Shown piece after piece: positions 1-6,134 of a stretch of DNA of 6,134 nt; within the stretch, counting starts at the first letter, position 1, and each line of letters starts with the position of its first letter. The notes beneath the pieces are model-generated. The model was given only the letters and a program-made list of their open reading frames with translations. It was not told where the DNA came from and did no database searches. The position numbers and the translations under genes were made by a program. This DNA comes from Burkholderiaceae bacterium (GTDB lineage Bacteria; Pseudomonadota; Gammaproteobacteria; Burkholderiales; Burkholderiaceae), in the NCBI GenBank assembly GCA_022701965.1, contig JAKONL010000147.1, positions 1 to 6,134 of the forward strand, written 5' to 3'.

Positions 1-409
1 GCCGCTCGTCGGGTGCGAGCTGGCGCCATTGGGCGCGCAGCGTGTCGGCGAGCGCTTCGGGCGGCGTCTTGCGCAGCGGCAGCAGGTGGTCCTCGATCCA
101 GACGGCGAGGCCGAGGTCGTGCTGCTCGGTCGGCGGCGGGAGCAGCAGGGAGATCGTTTCGTCCAGGTCGCCGACGGCCTCGTAGCTTTCGTCGAACAGC
201 CATTCGGGCAGGCCGGCGGCCTCCTGCGCGAGCAGACGCAGCACCTTGGTCGGCACCAGCTGGCGCGGCTTGCCGCCGGCCAGAAAGTACACGGCCCATG
301 CGGCGTCGCGCGGCTCGGCGGCACGCAGGTAGCGCTGCAGCGCAGCCTGCTTGGCAAGGCTGGACGTGGTGGCGTCGAGCTCGCGGTAGAGGGCGGCGAA
401 GGCTCTCAT
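1..409 (-). CDS. ATP-dependent DNA ligase, N-terminal part (gene runs off left edge)
   Basis: Only the first 136 codons are in the window. The frame opens at an ATG at 409-407 and stays open to position 1. The translation starts MRAFAALYRELDATTSSLAK and contains WAVYFLAGGKPRQLV (residues 38-52) and an LFDESYEAVGDLDETISLLL stretch (residues 71-90). Both are typical of the N-terminal DNA-binding domain of bacterial ATP-dependent DNA ligases of the exonuclease-associated type. Known members are usually well over 500 residues; the adenylation lysine motif and OB-fold lie outside the window. The family seals nicks using ATP, via enzyme-AMP and DNA-adenylate intermediates, in cytoplasmic DNA repair, in addition to the essential NAD-dependent LigA. 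The start codon overlaps the stop of the upstream exonuclease gene as ATGA, and no good Shine-Dalgarno sequence precedes it, so translational coupling is likely. The family call rests on recognised sequence and on the exonuclease neighbour. Confidence 0.88.
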   Translation of the reverse strand, partial: MRAFAALYRELDATTSSLAKQAALQRYLRAAEPRDAAWAVYFLAGGKPRQLVPTKVLRLLAQEAAGLPEWLFDESYEAVGDLDETISLLLPPPTEQHDLGLAVWIEDHLLPLRKTPPEALADTLRAQWRQLAPDER

Positions 410-1497
410 GCCGTGGTGGCGGCCGCTGCCGACGCCGCTCCTTCCGCACGGTCCGCCACGTCCTCGTCGCCGTATTCGGTCTTGAAGCCCTGCGCCTCGA
501 GTCCGTTCTCGGTCAGCCACCGCACCAGCACGGCGATGCTGCCGTGCGTGACGAACACCCGCTCCGCGCCCGTGCCCGAGATCGCCCGCTGCAGCCCCGG
601 CCAGTCGGCATGGTCGGACATCACGAAGCCGCGGTCGACGCCGCGCCGCCGCCGCGTGCCGCGCAGCTGCATCCAGCCGCTCGCGAAGGCGTCGGCGTAG
701 TTGCCGAAACGCTTCATCCATGGCGTGCCCTGCGCCAAAGGCGGCGCGAGCACCAGCGCGCGCTTGAGCATCTGCGGATTGACCTCCGGATCGCTGACCC
801 GGAATGTCGGCGGCAAGGCGACACCGGCCGCGCGGTAGACGGCGTTCAGCGGCTCGACCGCGCCGTGCACGACGATCGGCCCGATCGACGCGTCGACGCC
901 GTGCAGCACGCGCTGCGCCTTGCCGAACGAATAGCAGAGCATCACCGACGCCCGCCCTTCGTCCGCATTGCGGCGCCACCAGCCGTTGATGTCCTCGAAC
1001 AGCGCGGCCTGCGTGGGCCAGCGGTAGATCGGCAGGCCGAAGGTGGATTCGGTGATGAAGGTGTCGCACGCCACCGGCTCGAAAGGCGCGCAGGTGCCGT
1101 CGGGCTCGGTCTTGTAGTCGCCCGAAGCGACCCAGACGCGCCCGCCATGTTCGAGCCGCACCTGCGCCGAGCCCAGCACGTGCCCGGCCGGATGCAGCGA
1201 GATCCGCACGCCGTTGTGGACGATCGCCTCGCCGTAGGGCAGCGTCTGCAGCGTGATGCCCGCGCCCAGCCGCGTGCGCAGCGTGCCTTCGCTGTCGGTC
1301 TGGGCGAGGTAGTGGTCGTGGCCGATGCGGGCGTGGTCGGAGTGCGCATGCGTGATGACGGCGCGGTCGACCGGGCGCCAGGGATCGATGAAGAAATCGC
1401 CGGCCGGGCAGTACAGGCCTTCGGGTCGCGCGACGACCAGGTCGTCCGGCCGGGACGCGAAACTGACGGGTGTGTGGGGCACATGCATGTGCGTCAC
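406..1497 (-). CDS. Ligase-associated DNA exonuclease, metallo-beta-lactamase / beta-CASP-like fold
   Basis: The 363-residue product has the metal-binding pattern of the metallo-beta-lactamase nuclease superfamily: HAHSDH at residues 50-55, HPAGHVLGSAQ at 102-112, GDYK at 126-129, TEST at 149-152, SDHAD at 294-298 and THGS at 317-320. CYSFGKAQR at 188-196 is also characteristic of the mRNA 3'-end-processing/exonuclease-like branch. Families of this type, encoded next to an ATP-dependent ligase and often an Lhr-type helicase, are annotated as ligase-associated DNA exonucleases and are thought to trim DNA ends before sealing; no helicase gene is visible here. The ligase gene follows with a 4-base overlap. 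The start is uncertain: GTG at 1497 gives 363 residues and ATG at 1488 gives 360. A weak AGG at 1502-1500 is too close to the GTG and about 11 bases from the ATG, so the ATG is slightly favoured. The last 20 or so residues are an acidic then Ala/Thr-rich tail without recognisable fold. The biochemical substrate is inferred from the family. Confidence 0.9.
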   Translation of the reverse strand: MTHMHVPHTPVSFASRPDDLVVARPEGLYCPAGDFFIDPWRPVDRAVITHAHSDHARIGHDHYLAQTDSEGTLRTRLGAGITLQTLPYGEAIVHNGVRISLHPAGHVLGSAQVRLEHGGRVWVASGDYKTEPDGTCAPFEPVACDTFITESTFGLPIYRWPTQAALFEDINGWWRRNADEGRASVMLCYSFGKAQRVLHGVDASIGPIVVHGAVEPLNAVYRAAGVALPPTFRVSDPEVNPQMLKRALVLAPPLAQGTPWMKRFGNYADAFASGWMQLRGTRRRRGVDRGFVMSDHADWPGLQRAISGTGAERVFVTHGSIAVLVRWLTENGLEAQGFKTEYGDEDVADRAEGAASAAAATTA

Positions 1498-1719
1498 AGC
1501 CTAGCGAGCCCGGACCTTCTCGACGCACCAGCCCGACCGCGAAGCACTGTGGGCACGGGACTACGACCGATGGCCGGGTCGCTTCAGGGTTAACACCGAG
1601 CAAATAGGGCATGGCGCGGGATGTCGCGGGCGCTGGGCGATTGTTGAATGTCGGGGTTCCGACGTCGTTCGTCGACCATCGCCCTTCACCTTTCTTCCCG
1701 GACCCTTTCCGCCCTACCG
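1498..1719. other. Divergent intergenic region between exonuclease and FAH-family genes
   Basis: These 222 bases separate two divergently transcribed genes and should hold both promoters. I find no convincing -35/-10 pair on either strand. The only AT-richer patch is around 1587-1608, which contains a GTTAAC palindrome at 1589-1594 and CAAATAGGG just after it. Some frames remain open through this region, but their translations are rich in Arg, Ser and Pro, as expected of GC-rich non-coding DNA. The 30 or so bases before the plus-strand gene are pyrimidine-rich (about 1686-1716) and lack a purine Shine-Dalgarno motif. Confidence 0.6.
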
Positions 1720-2931
1720 ATGACCGCTCGCCCCCGCTTTCTCGACCCGCAGCAGACGCTGCCCCACGACGCCGCTTCGGCGCTGCTGATCGGCCGCGCC
1801 TGGCTCGCCGGCGACGGCGATCCGGCCGGCGGCCCGACGCTCGTGACCGTGCGCGACGGCGAACTGATCGACATCGGCACGCTGGCGGCGACCACCGCCG
1901 CGTTGCTCGCCCTGCCCGATCCCGCACGACGCGTGCGCGATTTCGTCGCCGCCGGCCACGGCAAGCCGCTCGGGCCGCTGTCGCAGTGGCTCGCATCCAC
2001 CGTCGCCGACACCGGCGACGCGACCCGCGCCCGCCTGCTCGCGCCCAACGACCTGCAGGTCGTGAAGGCCGCCGGCGTCACCTTCGTCGACAGCATGGTC
2101 GAGCGCGTGATCGAGGAGCAGGCGCGCGGCGACGCATCGCGCGCCGAGGCGGTGCGGCGCGAGGTCACCGCCGCCGTCGGCAACGATCTGGCAGCGATCA
2201 AGCCCGGCTCCGAGCGCGCGATGCAGCTCAAGGAGGTGCTGGTCGCGCAGAAGCTCTGGTCGCAGTACCTGGAGGTCGGCATCGGCCCCGACGCCGAGAT
2301 CTTCACCAAGGCCGCGCCGCTCGCCTCGGTGGGCACCGGCGTCGAGGTCGGGCTGCACCCGAAGTCGACCTGGAACAACCCGGAACCCGAGATCGTGCTG
2401 GCGGTGTCGCCGCGCGGCGAGGTGGTCGGCGCGGCGCTTGGCAACGACGTGAACCTGCGCGACTTCGAAGGCCGCAGCGCCCTTCTGCTCGGCAAGGCCA
2501 AGGACAACAACGGCTCCTGCGCGATCGGCCCGTTCATCCGCCTGTTCGACGAAGGCTTCGGCATCGACGACGTGCGCGGCGCGGTCGTCAACCTGCACGT
2601 GGAGGGCGAGGACGGCTTTGTGCTCGAGGGCGCGAGTTCGATGTCGCGCATCAGCCGCGACCCGCTCGAACTCGTCGGCCACGCGATGGGCGGCCACCAC
2701 CAGTATCCCGACGGCATCCTGCTGTTCTGCGGCACGATGTTCGCGCCGATCCAGGACCGCGACGCGCCCGGCGCCGGCTTCACCCATCACATCGGCGACC
2801 GCGTGACCATCGCGTCGGACCGGCTCGGCGCGCTGGTGAACTGGGTCGACCACAGCGACCGCATCCCGCCGTGGACCTTCGGCATCGAGGCCCTGATGCG
2901 CAATCTCGCGCGCCGGGGTCGCCTGGCGTAG
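1720..2931 (+). CDS. Fumarylacetoacetate-hydrolase-fold enzyme, probable 2-keto-3-deoxy-pentonate dehydratase
   Basis: The 403-residue protein belongs to the fumarylacetoacetate hydrolase (FAH) superfamily of divalent-metal enzymes acting on 2-keto acids. The C-terminal FAH fold covers roughly residues 105-400. Likely metal ligands are E222 and E224 in NPEPE (220-224) and D243 in GNDVNLRDFEGRS (241-253). Other conserved blocks are LLAPNDLQVVKAAGVTF (106-122), LWSQYLEVGIGPDAEIFTK (179-197), KDNNGSCAIGPF (261-272) and GTMFAPIQDRD (338-348). This combination, with an extra N-terminal domain, matches my recollection of the Caulobacter XylX-type 2-keto-3-deoxy-xylonate dehydratases, which convert the keto-deoxy acid to alpha-ketoglutarate semialdehyde; the related arabonate enzymes are an alternative. 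I chose the ATG at 1720 because its N-terminus (MTARPRFLDPQQTL) looks like protein, whereas the 24 residues added by the in-frame ATG at 1648 are Arg/Ser-rich. No clear ribosome binding site is visible. No other pentose-oxidation gene is in the window, so the substrate is inferred from sequence alone. Confidence 0.9.
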   Translation: MTARPRFLDPQQTLPHDAASALLIGRAWLAGDGDPAGGPTLVTVRDGELIDIGTLAATTAALLALPDPARRVRDFVAAGHGKPLGPLSQWLASTVADTGDATRARLLAPNDLQVVKAAGVTFVDSMVERVIEEQARGDASRAEAVRREVTAAVGNDLAAIKPGSERAMQLKEVLVAQKLWSQYLEVGIGPDAEIFTKAAPLASVGTGVEVGLHPKSTWNNPEPEIVLAVSPRGEVVGAALGNDVNLRDFEGRSALLLGKAKDNNGSCAIGPFIRLFDEGFGIDDVRGAVVNLHVEGEDGFVLEGASSMSRISRDPLELVGHAMGGHHQYPDGILLFCGTMFAPIQDRDAPGAGFTHHIGDRVTIASDRLGALVNWVDHSDRIPPWTFGIEALMRNLARRGRLA

Positions 2932-2950
2932 ACCGAACGACCTCCAGAGA

Positions 2951-2987
2951 TTGACAATCGGTTCACTTTTCGGAACGGCACCACAAT
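2951..2987 (+). promoter_or_regulatory. Possible promoter of the diguanylate cyclase gene
   Basis: A perfect TTGACA box lies at 2951-2956, 20 bases after the stop of the FAH-family gene. No good -10 sits at the standard distance: after a 17-base gap the sequence is AACGGC. The best -10-like hexamer is CACAAT at 2982-2987, which is 25 bases away and too far for a normal sigma-70 promoter; TTCACT at 2962-2967 could pair with it at a short 14-base spacing. The stretch is more AT-rich than its surroundings, so some promoter function is plausible but not shown. Confidence 0.3.
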
Positions 2988-3002
2988 CGAGGATCGTTCC
3001 GA
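2970..3002. repeat. 8-base inverted repeat upstream of the diguanylate cyclase gene
   Basis: TCGGAACG (2970-2977) and CGTTCCGA (2995-3002) are perfect reverse complements separated by 17 bases. The right arm ends 15 bases before the cyclase start codon and the loop contains the CACAAT hexamer. The arrangement could be an operator for a dimeric regulator, a leader-RNA hairpin, or chance. No T-tract follows it, so it is not a standard intrinsic terminator for the upstream gene. Confidence 0.45.
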
Positions 3003-3017
3003 TGCCATGAACCTTCG

Positions 3018-5051
3018 ATGAGCCACGCCGCCACCCAGCCCCCCGTCATGCGAAGGATGCGCGGCTTCGGCAGCTCGCTCAAGCTGCGCATGACGCTCGG
3101 CGGCATCGTCGCGCTGATGCTGGGCATCGGACTGATCGCGTTCCTGCTGGTCGGGCGCGCCGAACGCGACATGCTCGCCATCGAGCGGCAGCGCGAGATC
3201 GGCGAGGCGGTGCGCTCGGCATCCGTGCTCTCGCGGCGGGTGGTCGAGCTCCAGCGCGCGCTCCAGGCGTTCTCGCAGCAGTTCGAGGGCGCGGCGCTCG
3301 ACGACCCGGCCGCCATGGACCGGTTCGTCCGCAGCACGCCGCTGCTCAGGGACATGTTCGCGATGCTCTTCGTGGCCGACCCCGGCGGGCGCGTCCGGAT
3401 CTATGTCGACGATTCGGGGGTAAAGCATCCCGGGATCGACATTTCAGACCGCACCTACTTCAGACGCACCCTCGCCGACGGCCAGCCGCAGATCTCCGAG
3501 GTGGTGGCCAACCGCGTGAGCGGCGCGCCGGCCATCGTCTTCACCCAGCCGATCCGCCGGCCCTCGGGCATCTACGGCGTGCTGGGGGGCTCGCTGCGTC
3601 TGAACAGCCGCGACTTCCTGGACAACCTGGTGGATTCGCATTCCACCGACCTGCTCGCCGGCGCGGTCATCGTGACGAACGCGAAAGGGGTGGTGCTCGC
3701 GCATGCCGATTCCCGGCGGATCGGGAAGTCGCTGTCGGACGAGCCGCGTCTGCGCGGCGCCTTCGCGGCCTGGCTGCAGGGCGGCGCCTCGGTGGAGCCG
3801 CAGGGACTGCTGCTCGCGCAGGCCGGCGAGGTGGTGAGCGCCGCCGGCGTCCCCGGCCCCGACTGGATGATCTGGCGCATCCGCGACGAGGCGCAGCTGC
3901 TCGCACCGGTGCGCGACGCGCGCCGGCATGCGCTGATCGTCGCCGCGGCGCTCGGCGTCGTGCTGTCCGTCCTGATGTTCGCGCTGCTCGCCTGGCTCCT
4001 GCGACCGCTCGAGCTGCTCAAGAACCGCGCCCAGCACCTGTTCGACGGCCAGGTCGATCCGAAGGAAGGCTGGCCGGCGGCGAGCGGCGAGATCGGCAGC
4101 CTGGGGCGCGTGCTCCAGCGCGTCTCCGTCGAGAGGGCGCGGCTGGAGACTGCCAACGCCGAGGTGCTGGGGCGGCTGCGCTCGGTGATGAGCACGGCGC
4201 CGGTCGGCATCGCCATCGCGCGCCAGGACCGGTTCGAACTCGCCGGCGACACGTTCTGCCAGCTCTTCGGCTGCGAGGAACACGACCTGCTCGACCAGCC
4301 GACGCAGCAGATCTTCGCGTCCGCCCAGGACCATGACGCCTTCGCGGCACAGGAGCGCGAGGCCTTCCTCGCCGACGGCGCCTACGCCGGCGACTGGCGG
4401 ATGCGGAGGCGCGACGGCACGCACTTCTGGGTGCGGCTGCGCAGCAAGATGGTCGACCGTGGCGATGCATCGAAAGGCGCGGTCTGGATCGTCAACGACA
4501 TCGATGCGCAACGCGCGGAACGCGAACAGCTGGAATGGTCGGCCACGCACGACCCGCTGACCGGCCTGGCCAACCGCACCGCATTCACGGAGAAGGCCGA
4601 ACGCCTGGTCGCCGGACTGCCGCACACGATTCCGGCGGCCCTGGTGTTCATCGACCTCGACAACTTCAAGCCGGTCAACGACACGGCCGGCCACCTGGCC
4701 GGCGACCTCATGCTGCTGACCGTCGCGACCGCGATCGCAGCGCGCATGCGGGCCGGCGACCTGGTGGTGCGCCTGGGGGGCGACGAGTTCGCGCTGCTGC
4801 TGGAGCGCTGCAGCCACGAGCACGCGCTGCGCGTCGCGGAAGACGTGCGCGCGGCTGTCGAGGACGTCGCGCTGCCGTGGGAACGGGGCCTGTTGAAGGT
4901 GGGTGCCAGCCTGGGCGTGGCGAGCCTCGCGGCCGACACGCGCAGCGTCGCTGAATGGCTGGCGGCCGCCGACGCCGCCTGCTACGCCGCCAAGAGCGCG
5001 GGCCGAGGCGTGGTCCAGTCGGCAAAAAGCCGCTCGAAAGCGGCTTCCTGA
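3018..5051 (+). CDS. Membrane-bound Cache-HAMP-PAS-GGDEF sensor diguanylate cyclase
   Basis: The 677-residue protein should make cyclic di-GMP from two GTP in response to an extracytoplasmic signal. A transmembrane helix at about 27-46 and a second at about 306-328 bracket a periplasmic region of some 260 residues that looks like a double-Cache sensor; DRTYFRRTL at 144-152 and the following QPIRRPSGIYGVLGGSLRL are typical. A HAMP-like linker (about 326-378) leads to a PAS domain (about 385-497), then a GGDEF domain (about 508-668). Catalytic features are intact: HDPLTGLANR (511-520), FIDLDNFKPVND (544-555, metal-binding D546) and GGDEF (587-591). RAGD at 578-581, five residues before GGDEF, is a canonical RxxD inhibitory I-site, so product feedback is expected. 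No EAL domain is present. The ATG at 3018 is the first start in the frame after an upstream stop and keeps a short basic N-terminus before the first helix; no strong ribosome binding site is seen. The ligand is unknown. The gene converges on the atp operon, and its last codons carry that operon's terminator hairpin. Confidence 0.93.
   Translation: MSHAATQPPVMRRMRGFGSSLKLRMTLGGIVALMLGIGLIAFLLVGRAERDMLAIERQREIGEAVRSASVLSRRVVELQRALQAFSQQFEGAALDDPAAMDRFVRSTPLLRDMFAMLFVADPGGRVRIYVDDSGVKHPGIDISDRTYFRRTLADGQPQISEVVANRVSGAPAIVFTQPIRRPSGIYGVLGGSLRLNSRDFLDNLVDSHSTDLLAGAVIVTNAKGVVLAHADSRRIGKSLSDEPRLRGAFAAWLQGGASVEPQGLLLAQAGEVVSAAGVPGPDWMIWRIRDEAQLLAPVRDARRHALIVAAALGVVLSVLMFALLAWLLRPLELLKNRAQHLFDGQVDPKEGWPAASGEIGSLGRVLQRVSVERARLETANAEVLGRLRSVMSTAPVGIAIARQDRFELAGDTFCQLFGCEEHDLLDQPTQQIFASAQDHDAFAAQEREAFLADGAYAGDWRMRRRDGTHFWVRLRSKMVDRGDASKGAVWIVNDIDAQRAEREQLEWSATHDPLTGLANRTAFTEKAERLVAGLPHTIPAALVFIDLDNFKPVNDTAGHLAGDLMLLTVATAIAARMRAGDLVVRLGGDEFALLLERCSHEHALRVAEDVRAAVEDVALPWERGLLKVGASLGVASLAADTRSVAEWLAAADAACYAAKSAGRGVVQSAKSRSKAAS
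5024..5046 (-). terminator. Rho-independent terminator of the atp operon, inside the cyclase 3' end
   Basis: AAGCCGCT (5027-5034) and AGCGGCTT (5039-5046) form a perfect 8-base stem with a CGAA loop. Read on the minus strand, the stem runs directly into a run of five T (the A-tract at 5024-5028 on the plus strand, partly used by the stem base). This is a normal intrinsic terminator lying about 47 bases beyond the atpC stop. On the plus strand the stem is followed by CCTGAATC and not by T residues, so it should work poorly for the cyclase transcript. It lies entirely within the cyclase coding sequence, which ends at 5051. Confidence 0.75.
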
Positions 5052-5092
5052 ATCTCCTTCCGACAAGACCTCGCGGCCCGTCGAAACGCAAG

Positions 5093-5511
5093 CTACCGCT
5101 TCTGGCGGTACTTGCGCAACGCGGCGATCTGGGCGGCCATCACCGCCAGTTCCGACTGCGCCATGGCGATGTCGATGTCGCTCTTGGCGTTCTTCAGGGC
5201 TTCCTCGGCGGCGGCCTTGGCCAGGTTGGCCTTCTCGTCGTCCAGGTCCTTGCCGCGGATCGCGGTATCGGACAGCACCGTCACGCTGTTCGGCTGCACT
5301 TCGAGGATGCCGCCGGCAACGAAGACGAACTCTTCGGCACCGTCGGCCATCTCGATGCGCACCGCACCGGGGCGGATGCGCGTGATGAGCGGCGTGTGGC
5401 GCGGGAAAATCCCCAGCTCGCCGGTCTCACCCGGGAGCGCAACGAACCTGGCCTCGCCCGAGAAGATCGACTCCTCGGCACTGACCACGTCGACGTGAAT
5501 GGTGTTTGCCA

Positions 5512-5512
<1 letters not shown>
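5093..5512 (-). CDS. atpC: F1Fo ATP synthase subunit epsilon
   Basis: The product has 139 residues, the usual length for bacterial epsilon. It is part of the central rotor stalk of the F1 sector, linking gamma to the c-ring and able to inhibit ATP hydrolysis. The N-terminal beta-sandwich (about 1-85) carries the family hallmark [14 protein letters not shown] at 31-44, and the C-terminal helical hairpin (about 88-137) is Ala-rich, ending in [10 protein letters not shown]. The ATG at 5512 is chosen because [20 protein letters not shown] is the standard epsilon N-terminus and a good ribosome binding site precedes it; the longer in-frame start at 5593 would only read antisense-like into atpD. The start codon shares one base with the atpD stop (TGATG). 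This is the last gene of the operon here, followed by the hairpin terminator. Confidence 0.98.

Positions 5513-6134
<622 letters not shown>

Noticed and set aside
13..1593. Long plus-strand reading frame of 526 codons opposite the exonuclease and ligase genes
   Set aside because: The translation is Arg/Ala/Pro-rich and resembles no family, while the opposite strand encodes clear exonuclease and ligase motifs. It is a shadow frame of GC-rich codon bias.
1667..1678. Small dyads near TCGGGGTTCCGA and CGACGTCGTTCGTCG in the divergent region
   Set aside because: Stems of only 4-5 bases are expected by chance in GC-rich sequence and have no flanking T-tract.
1648..1719. 24-residue N-terminal extension of the FAH-family protein from the ATG at 1648
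   Set aside because: The extension is Arg/Ser/Leu-rich, does not look like the family N-terminus, and lies in intergenic-like sequence; it is not a convincing signal peptide for a cytoplasmic enzyme.
1611..2954. 447-codon plus-strand frame overlapping the FAH-family gene in another phase
   Set aside because: Extremely Arg-rich product and overlap with a well-conserved enzyme frame; explained by high GC at third positions.
3444..5066. 540-codon minus-strand frame opposite the diguanylate cyclase
   Set aside because: Antisense shadow of a gene with intact Cache, PAS and GGDEF motifs; its translation is rich in His, Arg, Val and Gln without recognisable domains.

Overview
The window is GC-rich, densely packed chromosomal DNA. 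The ATP synthase beta and epsilon sequences, the codon usage and the gene content suggest a betaproteobacterium, probably Burkholderiales (Comamonadaceae-like). This placement is inference from protein character, because no rRNA or other taxonomic marker is present. No tRNA, rRNA, CRISPR array, insertion sequence, prophage or clear sign of horizontal transfer was seen.

Layout from left to right. (1) Positions 1-1497, minus strand: two genes of a DNA-repair cassette, a metallo-beta-lactamase-fold 'ligase-associated' DNA exonuclease followed, with a 4-base ATGA overlap, by an ATP-dependent DNA ligase that runs off the left edge. (2) Positions 1498-1719: a 222-base divergent intergenic region with no confident promoter. 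(3) Positions 1720-2931, plus strand: a fumarylacetoacetate-hydrolase-fold enzyme whose sequence resembles 2-keto-3-deoxy-pentonate (xylonate-type) dehydratases. (4) Positions 3018-5051, plus strand: a membrane-bound sensor diguanylate cyclase with Cache, HAMP-like linker, PAS and GGDEF parts and an intact I-site. The 86-base gap before it holds a TTGACA box and an 8-base inverted repeat. (5) Positions 5093-6134, minus strand: the end of the F1Fo ATP synthase operon, with the C-terminal part of atpD and complete atpC, joined by a TGATG stop/start. The diguanylate cyclase and the atp operon converge. The best terminator hairpin for the atp operon lies inside the last codons of the cyclase gene.

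The genes form independent functional blocks: repair, sugar-acid catabolism, c-di-GMP signalling and energy conservation. I see no evidence that they form one new system. The most useful points for follow-up are the terminator embedded in coding sequence, the exonuclease-ligase coupling, the isolated sugar-acid enzyme, and the inverted repeat upstream of the cyclase.
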